64,000 nucleotides of DNA from Clostridiales bacterium (GCA_015055615.1 SVHT01000005.1:62001-126000); one strand, 5' to 3'; positions 9,500 to 19,285 are shown, counted from the first letter of the stretch. Numbers and translations are program-made. Notes: a model not told the origin generated them from the sequence alone.

Positions 9500-9615
9500 C
9501 CGTTTTAACTCGACCGAGTATTCGTAAAATGCGGTCGACTATGCCCCCAAACGAACGTGGGGCGTATACACACACGGACGGAAAGATAGTAAAGCTAGCT
9601 GCAAGATTATCTTGC
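9500..9615. repeat. Intergenic repeat module B, second tandem unit
   Basis: Second 116-bp copy, about 95% identical to the first. Short open frames cross both strands here but show no conserved protein or ribosome site, so I treat the 9268-9618 stretch as non-coding repeat. Confidence 0.9.
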
Positions 9616-9618
9616 AAA

Positions 9619-9652
9619 CAAAAAAGCAAGGCAGATACGCCTTGCTTTTCGT
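9619..9652 (-). terminator. Terminator of the amino-acid importer operon (possibly bidirectional)
   Basis: Stem of 11 bp: AAAAGCAAGGC (9622-9632) with GCCTTGCTTTT (9639-9649), six-base loop. Read on the minus strand it ends in a T run 22 bases past the ATPase stop. It can also act on the + strand. Confidence 0.8.
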
Positions 9653-9673
9653 TTTGTTTGTATGCAGTTAAAA

Positions 9674-10606
9674 TTACATCAAAACCTTGGACAGGAAATC
9701 TTTCAATCGCTCGTCCTTGGGGTTTTCAAAAAATTCCTTAGGGGAATTTTCTTCCTTAATCACGCCTTCGTTCATAAAGATAACGCGGTTAGCCACTTCC
9801 TTTGCAAAGCCCATTTCGTGCGTAACGACGACCATGGTCATACCCTCGTTGGCAAGCTCCGTCATAACCTTTAACACTTCGCCGACCATTTCGGGGTCGA
9901 GCGCGGAGGTGGGCTCGTCAAAGAGCATAACGTCGGGGGACATTGCCAGCGCGCGCACGATAGCGATACGCTGTTTCTGACCGCCCGAAAGGGTGGAAGG
10001 GTATACGTTTGCCTTGTCTTCCAATCCGATACGTTTTAAAAGCTCCATGGCGGTTTCTTGCGCTTCCTGCTTGCTTTGGAGTTTTAATTTAACGGGCGCA
10101 AGCGTGATGTTTTGCAAAATGGTAAGGTGGGGGAACAAGTTGAATTGTTGGAACACCATACCAATTTTTTGGCGGTGCTTGTTGATGCCTTTTTGGATTT
10201 TGCGCTCCATAGATTTTTCTTTTTTGCGCAATTCTTTATAGGCGATTTCCGCTTCTCTTACGGCGTTTTCGTCGTATTCGTCCGTGCCTTTTTTCGCTTG
10301 CAGAGCTTTCCAAGCAGCTTTCCACTCGCCCCGCTCCATTTTAAAAACGGTATTGCCGTTAAATTCGATACGTCCCGAGGTAGGCTCTTCCAAGCGGTTT
10401 AAACAGCGCAAGAAAGTGGACTTACCGCATCCCGACGGTCCGATAACGGCAACGACGTCGCCTTTATGGATGTCGATATTCACGCCTTTGAGAACTTCCA
10501 GCTTACCAAAAGATTTGCGCAAGTTTTTTACGGAAAGGACGGGCGTGTTGTCAAGGACGGCTTGATTTTCTGTCGTTTGTACTGCGAAGTCAAAATTATC
10601 GTTCAT
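9674..10606 (-). CDS. Polar amino-acid ABC importer, ATP-binding subunit with a charged insertion
   Basis: GlnQ/ArtP-type ATPase: Walker [10 protein letters not shown] (56-64), Q-loop [10 protein letters not shown] (151-160), signature LSGGQKQR and Walker [12 protein letters not shown]. At 310 aa it is about 65 longer than usual. A short N-terminal tail accounts for about 20 residues; most of the rest is a Lys/Glu-rich insertion at about 90-138, between the Walker A subdomain and the Q-loop, predicted as helical. Its start overlaps the permease end by 11 bases. Cytosolic face of the importer. The call is firm; the insertion's purpose is unknown. Confidence 0.92.
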   Translation of the reverse strand: MNDNFDFAVQTTENQAVLDNTPVLSVKNLRKSFGKLEVLKGVNIDIHKGDVVAVIGPSGCGKSTFLRCLNRLEEPTSGRIEFNGNTVFKMERGEWKAAWKALQAKKGTDEYDENAVREAEIAYKELRKKEKSMERKIQKGINKHRQKIGMVFQQFNLFPHLTILQNITLAPVKLKLQSKQEAQETAMELLKRIGLEDKANVYPSTLSGGQKQRIAIVRALAMSPDVMLFDEPTSALDPEMVGEVLKVMTELANEGMTMVVVTHEMGFAKEVANRVIFMNEGVIKEENSPKEFFENPKDERLKDFLSKVLM

Positions 10607-11303
10607 TTTTCTTAAACCTCTTTTCCAAAAGTTTTTGAATAAGCGTCAGCAGTAAAACGACGGCTAGATACATCGCTGCCGCGGTAAAAAGCATTGTCAT
10701 ATAATAGGCGGGTTTGTCGAGTCCGATTTTATCAGCCATACCGAGCAAATCCCAACGCTGTTCGCTATTGACGAGAATAACGATACAATCGACCACGGAG
10801 GTTTCCTTTACCAAGATGATGATTTCGTTGAAAATGGTGGGAACGACGACCTTGATTGCCTGCGGAATAACGATAGAAAACATGGTTCTTGTCCAACCCA
10901 TACCCAAGCTTCGTCCCGCTTCCATTTGACCTTGGTCGACGGAGGTGATACCGCTGCGGATAATTTCCGTCATATACGCGCCCGAATTGATGCCGAACGC
11001 CAAAATGGGAACGATGATGGTGGTGGGGGAGTATTTCAGGGAAACAAGGATGACGCCGGACATTACCAATAATTGCAACATCATGGGCGTACCGCGGATG
11101 ACCGCGAGGTAAACGTCTACAATTTTGTTTAATATCTTGATGATAATGTTGTTTTTCGGCGCAATTTTTATCATAGATAACACGACACCGATAAGAAACC
11201 CAATCACGCAAGCCGAGAAAGCAATAATCAAGGAAATGCTGAACGAGCTTAAAAGAGATTCGCGGACTGAGAATATAAATTTGAGATGATTTTTTATACC
11301 CAT
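10596..11303 (-). CDS. Polar amino-acid ABC importer, permease
   Basis: HisM/GlnP-type permease of 235 aa with about five membrane helices. The EAA loop contains [22 protein letters not shown], of which GRSLG and the IPQA end are the conserved core. Middle gene of an operon reading solute-binding protein, permease, ATPase on the minus strand. Confidence 0.92.
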   Translation of the reverse strand: MGIKNHLKFIFSVRESLLSSFSISLIIAFSACVIGFLIGVVLSMIKIAPKNNIIIKILNKIVDVYLAVIRGTPMMLQLLVMSGVILVSLKYSPTTIIVPILAFGINSGAYMTEIIRSGITSVDQGQMEAGRSLGMGWTRTMFSIVIPQAIKVVVPTIFNEIIILVKETSVVDCIVILVNSEQRWDLLGMADKIGLDKPAYYMTMLFTAAAMYLAVVLLLTLIQKLLEKRFKKNER

Positions 11304-11328
11304 TTAAAAATCCTTATTACAGTAATAC

Positions 11329-12129
11329 TTAGTTTGCGCCACCGCTGTGGTTGATGGTATATTGGTCAATGAGGCCGTCTTCAATCATTTCTTCAAGAAT
11401 AACGTTTACTTTGCTAACAAGATCTGTTGCGGCCTTGTTAAAATACAAAACGTAAGATTCGGGTTCAGCGTCCAATTCAAAGCAGTCTAAATTGCTGTTT
11501 GCGTTGGTAATAGATTGCGCGGGCAATTTATCGATAATAACGCCCCCGCAAATCGAACCGATATCACGGCTTGCGAGAATTGCGTTTTCATAATTGCGTT
11601 TTGCAAAACCAACGAGGTCGCCCTCTGCCGCCATCGCATCGTCCAGCATAAATTCGCCCGTCGTACCTGTTTGAATACCGATTGCTTTGTTGGAAAGTTC
11701 GTTTAACTTGGAAATAGACAATTTGCCGTCCGTCAAATCCTCTTCATCAAACGTGCCGTCGGGTACGATAACGTATTGTACGGAAGTAGCGTAGCTGATA
11801 GATGCGAGAGCAACTTGGTCACGGCCTTCGTTTTGCGTCATACCTGCTGCGCCGACTGCCATTACGTTTCGTTGAACTTCGTTCAGGATTTGGTTAAAAT
11901 CAATATCGTAAACGACTACATTGTAGCCAAGCTTGCCACCGATATAGTTCATAATATCGATGTCTACGCCAACGACTTTGCCGTTTGAAACGTATTCGTA
12001 GGGAGCAAAACCTGCGTTGGTGTAAACGTACAAGGTGTTACTGCTCGGCTTGCTACAACTCGAAAAACTCATGGTTGCCAATGCCGCCGTCGTTGCCAAA
12101 GTGCATGCTAAAATCTTTTTGATACTCAT
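11329..12129 (-). CDS. Polar amino-acid ABC importer, solute-binding lipoprotein
   Basis: Family 3 extracellular solute-binding protein. The start at 12129 is chosen because AAGGAG lies just upstream and the protein then begins MSIKKILAC, a clean lipoprotein signal with lipobox SFSSC; 26 in-frame codons before it are not credible. The motif FAPYEYV and the GVDIDIMNYIG stretch are typical of the ligand-binding lobe. It should be lipid-anchored outside the membrane and feed the permease. The bound amino acid cannot be read from sequence. Confidence 0.9.
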   Translation of the reverse strand: MSIKKILACTLATTAALATMSFSSCSKPSSNTLYVYTNAGFAPYEYVSNGKVVGVDIDIMNYIGGKLGYNVVVYDIDFNQILNEVQRNVMAVGAAGMTQNEGRDQVALASISYATSVQYVIVPDGTFDEEDLTDGKLSISKLNELSNKAIGIQTGTTGEFMLDDAMAAEGDLVGFAKRNYENAILASRDIGSICGGVIIDKLPAQSITNANSNLDCFELDAEPESYVLYFNKAATDLVSKVNVILEEMIEDGLIDQYTINHSGGAN

Positions 12130-12180
12130 AATAATATCTCCTTTTGATAATATTTTTCGTGTTATATTTTGTCTGCTTGT

Positions 12181-12207
12181 TTTATAATGTATAGAAAAAT
12201 AAGTCAA
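12181..12207 (-). promoter_or_regulatory. Possible promoter of the amino-acid importer operon
   Basis: On the minus strand TTGACT (12207-12202) and TATAAA (12186-12181) stand 15 bp apart, a short spacer. The surrounding 12130-12411 stretch is AT-rich and holds nothing else but the tgt promoter. Confidence 0.45.
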
Positions 12208-12333
12208 TCGTTTTTACGCCAAAATCAAAAAAATTGCATTTTTTTATAACAACAAAGTGAATAAATGTATAAAAATAGTGAATATACTGCATAAAAACAT
12301 AAAACAGGCATTGCAAAGCAATCGTAAGGTTAA

Positions 12334-13542
<1,209 letters not shown>

Positions 13543-13630
13543 AACCCGCCGTTTTCTGTCGAACAGGATTGTTAAGTTTATGAAATTTCCGTGAAAAATG
13601 GAAAAAGCGGGATTTTCTGTAAAAAATCGC

Positions 13631-13659
13631 TTGCAAAAAAGCGAAAAAAAGGGTATCAT
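13631..13659 (+). promoter_or_regulatory. Promoter of yajC
   Basis: TTGCAA (13631-13636), 17-bp spacer, TATCAT (13654-13659). Confidence 0.72.
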
Positions 13660-13705
13660 TAAATACGGAAATTAAAAACGCATGCTATGCGTAAAGGAGA
13701 AAACT

Positions 13706-14236
13706 ATGTTTTTATTGAAATTATTGACAAGCAGCGGTTTGTCTGGTAGCGACATATCCGACAGCGGTTTGTCCGACAGCAGCTCGAGTAAACTCGTGTA
13801 TAGCAACCCCTCGTTTTTTGACAAATACGGTATGCCTATTTTGTTCGGCGCTTTATTCGTTTTGATTATTTTGTGGATGTTCTGGAGCTCCCGTAAGCGC
13901 AAGAAACAGCAAGAAGAAACGATGGAAAAGCTCAACTCGTTGCAACCCGGCACGAAGATTGAAACGATTGGCGGTGTCTTCGGTACGATTGTGGAAATGA
14001 ACAAAGACGACGGCACGTTCGTTTTGGAAACGGGTTCGGAAAAATTGGGCAAGACGTATATCCGTTTTGACAGAAATGCAATCGCGCGTATCGAACCGAG
14101 CGCGGCTCCCGTACAACAGGAGGCTCCCGCAGAACCCGCAGTAGACGAAGCGCCCGAATTTGAACCCGTAAAAGAAAATGCGGAAGAGGTTGCGGAAGAA
14201 AAAACCGAAACCGAAACGGAAGAAAAGAAAGACTGA
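13706..14236 (+). CDS. yajC: Sec translocase auxiliary subunit YajC
   Basis: Single-pass membrane protein that associates with SecDF. The start at 13706 follows AAAGGAG. A Ser-rich N-terminal segment (about 8-25) precedes one hydrophobic helix, then the conserved core with LQPGTKIETIGGVFG and a long acidic Glu/Pro-rich C-terminal tail. At 176 aa it is longer than typical YajC (about 90-110) because of both tails. It lies in the tgt/yajC/SCIFF/secDF block. Confidence 0.92.
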   Translation: MFLLKLLTSSGLSGSDISDSGLSDSSSSKLVYSNPSFFDKYGMPILFGALFVLIILWMFWSSRKRKKQQEETMEKLNSLQPGTKIETIGGVFGTIVEMNKDDGTFVLETGSEKLGKTYIRFDRNAIARIEPSAAPVQQEAPAEPAVDEAPEFEPVKENAEEVAEEKTETETEEKKD

Positions 14237-14278
14237 TTACGGCGTTCGCGGTAACCATTAATAAAAGTTCTAAAAAAC

Positions 14279-14316
14279 AAACACCTTCGCATAGGATAAC
14301 AGCGGAGGTGTTTTTG
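14279..14316 (+). terminator. Terminator-like hairpin that contains the next gene's ribosome site
   Basis: 12-bp stem (14279-14290 with 14302-14313, one wobble), 11-base loop, then T. The GGAGG Shine-Dalgarno of the gene starting at 14318 is at 14304-14308, inside the right arm. It may end yajC transcripts, control translation of the next gene, or both. Confidence 0.72.
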
Positions 14317-14317
14317 T

Positions 14318-14695
14318 ATGAAAAACGAAAGGTTATATTCGGACGTATTCGCCGTGATAAAGGGCGTATTGACGGCTTTGGCGATATCCTTGTTGTTTGC
14401 AATCTTTTTTGCGGTGGTAATTCGCGTGGCGTCCGTGCCCGAAAAAGTGATTTACCCCATCAACCAGACGGTCAAGGTATTGGCGGCGTTTTTGGGCGCG
14501 TTGTTTTTCGTGCGTGGCGAAAAGGGTTGGAAAAAGGGATTGCTTGTCGGCGTTTTGTTCTTTTTGCTCTCGTACGTGACTTTTTCTGCGGTCGGTGGCT
14601 CGTTTGCGTTGTCGCCCTTGGCGATTGCGGAGCTTGTTTTTACGACGCTCGGCGGTGTAATCGGCGGGGTTTTGGGGGTAAATTTACGGCGGTAA
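14318..14695 (+). CDS. TIGR04086-type small membrane protein
   Basis: 125-aa protein with about four hydrophobic helices (near 15-37, 50-64, 72-90, 97-120) and a basic C-terminus. Length, helix layout and position between yajC and the SCIFF gene match the TIGR04086 membrane family, which I recall as a SCIFF-region neighbour. Function unknown. Its ribosome site is buried in the hairpin just upstream, so translation may depend on melting that structure. Confidence 0.72.
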   Translation: MKNERLYSDVFAVIKGVLTALAISLLFAIFFAVVIRVASVPEKVIYPINQTVKVLAAFLGALFFVRGEKGWKKGLLVGVLFFLLSYVTFSAVGGSFALSPLAIAELVFTTLGGVIGGVLGVNLRR

Positions 14696-14770
14696 AGGGG
14701 GCGCTTGGCGCGTAAAATACAAAAAAAGCGTAAGTGGCGTTGAAAAGCGGAAAAAAATTGAAAAAACCGC

Positions 14771-14799
14771 TTGCAATTTGTGAAAAAGTGTATTATAAT
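14771..14799 (+). promoter_or_regulatory. Promoter of the SCIFF peptide gene
   Basis: TTGCAA (14771-14776), 17-bp spacer, TATAAT (14794-14799), followed by AGGAGG before the ATG at 14839. The -35 TTGCAA is shared with tgt and yajC. Confidence 0.85.
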
Positions 14800-14838
14800 A
14801 GACGTATCAAAAATAACAACACCACATAGGAGGACGTT

Positions 14839-14991
14839 ATGATTAAGACGATTGCGAAACCCGCAGATAAGAAAGTGACCGCTTGCGGCGAATGCAGAAG
14901 CACCTGTCAGTCCGCTTGCAAAACGAGCTGTACGGTAGGTAACCAATCCTGCGAAAGAATCACGCGCGAAGAAAAAATCGAACGCAAATAA
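14839..14991 (+). CDS. scfA: SCIFF ribosomal peptide precursor (six cysteines)
   Basis: 50-aa peptide too short for most gene finders. The six cysteines are residues 16, 19, 23, 27, 31 and 38, within the last 35 residues, with the family's CGxCxxxCxxxC spacing. It is a ranthipeptide precursor: the adjacent radical SAM enzyme makes sulfur-to-carbon thioether links in it. It has its own near-consensus promoter and a strong AGGAGG site. The hairpin that follows would lower expression of the maturase relative to the peptide. The final product and its role are not established; cell-cell signalling has been proposed for related clostridial ranthipeptides. Confidence 0.95.
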   Translation: MIKTIAKPADKKVTACGECRSTCQSACKTSCTVGNQSCERITREEKIERK

Positions 14992-15040
14992 TTCTTTGGC
15001 AACCGTGGCGCTTTGCCACAAATCGTAGGAAATAATCGCA

Positions 15041-15073
15041 AAAAACGGCGTATTGGTTCAGTACGCCGTTTTT
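15041..15073 (+). terminator. Terminator or attenuator between SCIFF peptide and maturase
   Basis: Perfect 12-bp stem (15041-15052 with 15062-15073), nine-base loop, ending in five T. It would give excess peptide transcript over maturase transcript. Confidence 0.85.
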
Positions 15074-15098
15074 AACCGAGTATAAAAGGAAGGATACC

Positions 15099-16427
15099 GT
15101 GATACACGTATTCAGTTATAGAGATAAAAATTACATTTACGACGTGGGCAGCGGCGCTCTGCACGAGTGTGACAAGCCCACCGCCGACTACTTAAAGGCG
15201 AAGGAAGAGGGACAAGCTGTCGATATTACCTATATCACTGACGAACAGATTGCCGAAATTCTTTCCGACGTGGAGGGGTTAAAGGCGCAGGGCTTGCTCT
15301 TTAAGGACGAGGTTAAGGCGTATCCCGTCAAGAGCAACGAAGTGAAGGCGCTTTGTATCCACATCTGCCACGATTGCAATTTCCGTTGTCGGTATTGCTT
15401 TGCGGACGAGGGGGCATACCACTCCAAACGCGAGAGTATGTCCTTTGAAACGGCGAAGGCGGCGGTCGATTTTCTCCTTAAAAACAGCGGGAAACGCAAG
15501 GTTTTGGAAATGGACTTTTTCGGTGGCGAACCGCTGATGAATTTGGACGTTTTGAAAAAGACCGTGTATTACGCCAAGGAAGAGGGTGCGAAAGTCGGTA
15601 AAAAATTCCTGTTTACCACGACGACCAACGCGCTGCTTTTAAACGACGAAACGATTCAATTTTTCAACGAAGAAATGGAAAACGTGGTACTTTCGTTGGA
15701 CGGCAGAAAAGAGGTGCACGACGCCATACGTACCACGATTAACGGCAAAGGCACGTTCGATTTAATCATTGACAAAATCAAGAAATTTATATCTTTGCGT
15801 GGCACGAAGAGCTATTACGTGCGCGGTACGTTTACGGCGAAAAATCTCGATTTTGCCAAGGACGTTTTGTTCATTGCAGACCAAGGCGTGGACTCCATTT
15901 CAATGGAGCCCGTGGTGACGGATATCGACGATTTGCAAATCAAACCCGAGCATATCCCTACCATCAACGCAGAATACGAAAATCTCTGCGAGGCGTATTT
16001 GCAACGCCACAAGAACGGCGAGGGGTTCAATTTCTTCCATTTTAACATCGATTTGGAGGGGGGACCGTGCCTTTCCAAGCGCGTATCGGCGTGCGGAGCG
16101 GGTAACGAGTATTTCTCGGTGACGCCCAACGGCGATTTGTATCCTTGCCACCAATTCGCGGGCAACGAAAAATTCCGTATGGGTAGCGTTTTTGAGGGGA
16201 TTACCCGCCAAGACACGCGGGAGCTTTTTAAAAATTCCTGTCTGTTTACCCGTAAAAAATGCGAAGATTGCTTTGCAAAGTTTATTTGTTCGGGCGGTTG
16301 TAGCGCAAACAATTACAATTTCAACGGCGACATCAACGAGCCGTACGAAGTGACCTGCGCGATGATGAAAAAGCGCGTGGAATGCGCAATGCATATTTTG
16401 GCAGAGAAAAAATTGCTCGGCAACTGA
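15099..16427 (+). CDS. scfB: SCIFF peptide maturase, radical SAM/SPASM thioether-forming
   Basis: 442-aa enzyme that modifies the neighbouring six-cysteine peptide. Order of parts: N-terminal peptide-binding region (about 1-85), radical SAM cluster motif CNFRCRYC (near 93-100; the preceding CHDC is also typical of this family), FFGGEP loop, and a C-terminal SPASM domain with cysteines in CGAGNEYF, YPCHQF, CEDCFAKFICSGGC and later positions for auxiliary iron-sulfur clusters. The start is GTG at 15099, after AAGGAAGG. Length and context match TIGR03974. Confidence 0.95.
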   Translation: MIHVFSYRDKNYIYDVGSGALHECDKPTADYLKAKEEGQAVDITYITDEQIAEILSDVEGLKAQGLLFKDEVKAYPVKSNEVKALCIHICHDCNFRCRYCFADEGAYHSKRESMSFETAKAAVDFLLKNSGKRKVLEMDFFGGEPLMNLDVLKKTVYYAKEEGAKVGKKFLFTTTTNALLLNDETIQFFNEEMENVVLSLDGRKEVHDAIRTTINGKGTFDLIIDKIKKFISLRGTKSYYVRGTFTAKNLDFAKDVLFIADQGVDSISMEPVVTDIDDLQIKPEHIPTINAEYENLCEAYLQRHKNGEGFNFFHFNIDLEGGPCLSKRVSACGAGNEYFSVTPNGDLYPCHQFAGNEKFRMGSVFEGITRQDTRELFKNSCLFTRKKCEDCFAKFICSGGCSANNYNFNGDINEPYEVTCAMMKKRVECAMHILAEKKLLGN

Positions 16428-16498
16428 GGAAAAAAGAAGAAAAAGCGAGAAAAATTTCGCAAAAACACAAAAAAATGCCGCACAGTCGTCGATAATTG

Positions 16499-16528
16499 TT
16501 GACGAGTCGGCTATAAATAATGTATAAT
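16499..16528 (+). promoter_or_regulatory. Promoter of the secD-like gene
   Basis: TTGACG (16499-16504), 18-bp spacer, TATAAT (16523-16528). Confidence 0.75.
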
Positions 16529-16588
16529 AAATAAGTATTCATTGTAAGTTTTCGGGGGAGATGAACCCGAAACACACAGGAGGCTATT

Positions 16589-18229
16589 ATGGGCAAAAAG
16601 AAATCGGTGGTATTGATGACCTTCCTTACCATCGTAATTGTCGCGTTGTGCGTAATCACGGCGTTCCCTTCCTTCCGTTTGCCTTGGAGCGAAAACAAGA
16701 AGGACAAGTGGGTTCCCGCGATTTTGCAGATGGACGTCGGCAGAGACTTTGGCGACGGTTACTACACCTACTATTATCCCAACGGTGTAATTACCGAGGC
16801 TGATTATCGTGCGGAGTATCTCGATTATGAGACGACTGCGAACGAAGCAACCGAAGACAAAGACGAGGCGGAGAAGGCGTTTGAAGATTTCAAAACCGCT
16901 TATGCAAGAGTGGAAGGCGTCAACGGTTTGCGTTTTAGCACGGACGACGACGCTGGCATTTTGGCGGATTACGAAGTGACGAAGGACAGCGCGGGCAAGG
17001 TGCTCGATTGCGTCGGCGTTATTTCGGAAGATTTCAACGTGGCGTTTGGCAGAGCGGTAAACGAAGTGAAAAAGCGTTACGCGGCGAAAGAATACGAATA
17101 TTGCAACATCAACGTTGTAAACGATTACGTATTGCGTTTGGAGCTTGGCGCGGGCGAAAAGACGGAAACGGGTTTGAACGGCGAAATCGGAAACGACCCC
17201 CTTACCTCTGCAACGCAGGCGTTTACGCTCTTTAATATGTTCGGCGAGTTTACGTTTATGCAAAACGGCGAAACGGTTCCCGTTTTGGCAAACGACGACG
17301 GCACGACCGTGAAGGACCTCGTGGAAGAGGTTAAACTCAAAACGAAAAACGACGTTACGTTCTTGCAGATTATCTTTACGGCGCAGGGTAGCAAAATGGT
17401 CAGCGATTTCACTTCTTCCGGGGCAACGACGTTGGACGTTGCGATTGGCGGACAGAAAATGATGTCGGTACCTTCCAGCTACGTTTCTTTTGAGAAAATC
17501 AATTTCCCGATTGCAGAACTCGGGGATACTCGCTACGCGGAAACGATTGCGATTTTGCTCAGCTCGCTTAGAGATACGGGCGTTATCTATATCGGCGACG
17601 CGGACGCGTATAGCCCTATTGCGTTCAGCTTTGCGGAAATCAATCCCAACGCAGATATCCGTTCGTTCTCGGGCGATTATGGCGAAAACGTATTGTATTG
17701 GGTATTCGGCGGTGTGCTCTTGATTATGTTGGCGCTTATGGTGGCGTCTGTGATTAAGAAAGGCGGATTCGGTATCGTAAACGTATATACCAACCTCAGC
17801 TATTTCATTATTACCGCTCTTTGTTTTGCGTTTATCAGCGCAGGCGTTTTGGAATTCTCGGCGGCGTCGATTATGATTTTCCTGTTCGGTTTGGTATTGG
17901 TAAACGTATTCCATTCCATTACCTACAACGCAATCAAGAAGGAATTTATGCAAGGTAAGACGGTGCAGTCGGCTGTGAGAAACGGCTACAAGAAGACTCT
18001 TTGGAACGTCATCGACGTTTACGCCGTATTGCTTTTGGCGGCGCTTGCGTTGCTCGTTGGCGTTGCGAACCTGCACACGCTCGCTATCCAAGCGTTGATT
18101 TGCGTGATTGCAGCGGCGTTCTGTAGCTTGCTTTGGGAACGCGGTATTAACTACGTCTTGCTTTCCGCAAGCAATAACAAGTATAAATATTTCCGTTTTG
18201 TAAGGGAGGATGACGAAGATGAAGACTAA
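16589..18229 (+). CDS. secD: SecD-like translocase subunit, divergent
   Basis: 546 aa: one N-terminal helix (about 6-28), a large extracytoplasmic domain (to about 365) and five C-terminal helices. The P1 region keeps the SecD pattern (a QIIFTAQG strand, then a VAIGGQKM strand and a later TGVIYIG strand). The usual LGLDLxGG start is not preserved, and the fourth membrane helix, where SecD normally reads VDANVLIFERIREE, here reads roughly NVFHSITYNAIKKE without an acidic residue. Position after scfB and before a SecF-like gene supports the call; activity in proton-driven secretion is uncertain. Confidence 0.82.
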   Translation: MGKKKSVVLMTFLTIVIVALCVITAFPSFRLPWSENKKDKWVPAILQMDVGRDFGDGYYTYYYPNGVITEADYRAEYLDYETTANEATEDKDEAEKAFEDFKTAYARVEGVNGLRFSTDDDAGILADYEVTKDSAGKVLDCVGVISEDFNVAFGRAVNEVKKRYAAKEYEYCNINVVNDYVLRLELGAGEKTETGLNGEIGNDPLTSATQAFTLFNMFGEFTFMQNGETVPVLANDDGTTVKDLVEEVKLKTKNDVTFLQIIFTAQGSKMVSDFTSSGATTLDVAIGGQKMMSVPSSYVSFEKINFPIAELGDTRYAETIAILLSSLRDTGVIYIGDADAYSPIAFSFAEINPNADIRSFSGDYGENVLYWVFGGVLLIMLALMVASVIKKGGFGIVNVYTNLSYFIITALCFAFISAGVLEFSAASIMIFLFGLVLVNVFHSITYNAIKKEFMQGKTVQSAVRNGYKKTLWNVIDVYAVLLLAALALLVGVANLHTLAIQALICVIAAAFCSLLWERGINYVLLSASNNKYKYFRFVREDDEDED

Positions 18230-19232
18230 TTGTTGTAAAGCTCCCAGTAACAAAATGATAAAGATTTTGTCCATCATATTCACGGCTGTGATGTCGGCGC
18301 TCTTAGTGGCGGGTATCATCGTTTGCGCGGTCCTCGGTTTTAACAACAGCCATAAGGACGCAAAAGCGGTTACCGTGACCGTAGATACCTATGCGTATAA
18401 CGTGAACGCGCAAAATATTGAGGCTACCACCAACGTTGTGTTTGCTAAACGCGGGTTGGAGGTAGAAGACCGTCAATTTGCAACCATGGGCAGTACCGAG
18501 GTTGAAATCGTATACGTATTTGACAACGATACTTCTCTCGCAGTTCTCAACGAAGCGAAAGCTGACCTCGACAGCGGTTTAGAGGACGCTTTCCCCAACG
18601 CGGTGTTCTCCGTCAGAGTGGAAGCGATGAGAGTCATGGATACGACGCCGGAAAGCTACGTAGGTCGCGGATTGATTGCCGTTGCAATTTTTGCGGCGCT
18701 GTCCTTCTTGTACGTTTGGATTCGTTATAAACTGTTTGCGGCGTTGTACGCGTTGTGCGGAAACGTATTTGCTGGCGGTTTGACGACGGCGTTGATTGCG
18801 TTGACGCGTATCCCCGTAACCCCTGCGGTGGGGGCGGCGATTGCGGCGTCCGTACTCTTCTCGACGGTAACGGTTCTGTTCTTCTTCAATAAGCTGCGCG
18901 CGGCAGAGAAAGAAGATAGCGCGGCGGATAAATCGGAAAAGGAAATCGTTTATTCGTCGATTGCATGGAAAGAAACGTTGTTGTTTGCAGGTCTGCTCGG
19001 CGCGGCGTTTATCGTAATGATTTGCGTTGGTAAGACGGCAATCGCTTGGTTCTCGCTGTCGGCAATCGTAGCGGTTTTGGCGGCTACGTTCGTTGGTTTG
19101 CTGTTGGTGCCTACCACGTTCGTGCCTGCGAAAAAATGCGCGGATAAGCTTGCGGCGCAAAAAGCGTCTGGTTATAAAGGCGCTAAGAAAGGCGAAAAAG
19201 CACAAAAATCGAACGACGGGCTCGTCGATTAA
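18219..19232 (+). CDS. secF: SecF-like translocase subunit, divergent
   Basis: 337 aa: N-terminal helix (about 14-36), extracytoplasmic domain (to about 145) and five helices. The start at 18219 is preferred over an ATG at 18210, since GGGAGG (18204-18209) abuts the latter but is nine bases from the former. The gene overlaps secD by 11 bases. The helix that normally reads NDTVVVFDRIRE is LFSTVTVLFFFNKLR here: both acidic positions are lost. Lys-rich cytosolic tail. Forms a pair with the preceding SecD-like protein. Confidence 0.82.
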   Translation: MKTNCCKAPSNKMIKILSIIFTAVMSALLVAGIIVCAVLGFNNSHKDAKAVTVTVDTYAYNVNAQNIEATTNVVFAKRGLEVEDRQFATMGSTEVEIVYVFDNDTSLAVLNEAKADLDSGLEDAFPNAVFSVRVEAMRVMDTTPESYVGRGLIAVAIFAALSFLYVWIRYKLFAALYALCGNVFAGGLTTALIALTRIPVTPAVGAAIAASVLFSTVTVLFFFNKLRAAEKEDSAADKSEKEIVYSSIAWKETLLFAGLLGAAFIVMICVGKTAIAWFSLSAIVAVLAATFVGLLLVPTTFVPAKKCADKLAAQKASGYKGAKKGEKAQKSNDGLVD

Positions 19233-19249
19233 GAATAACCTAAAACGAA

Positions 19250-19285
19250 ACGGGCGGGAGGGGGTTTCTTCCGCCCGTACGCTTT
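19250..19285 (+). terminator. Possible terminator after secF
   Basis: 8-bp stem ACGGGCGG (19250-19257) with CCGCCCGT (19271-19278). The following tract is only moderately T-rich. Confidence 0.5.

Noticed and set aside
9496-9741. Small open frame in the tandem repeat
   Set aside because: Runs from the repeat into the antisense of the importer ATPase; no ribosome site.
13557-13563. Spo0A-like TGTCGAA after tgt
   Set aside because: A 7-mer expected several times by chance in this window and not placed at a sporulation gene.
16511-18346. 611-codon open frame opposite the secD-like gene
   Set aside because: Arg/His-rich low-quality translation, no start signals; codon shadow.
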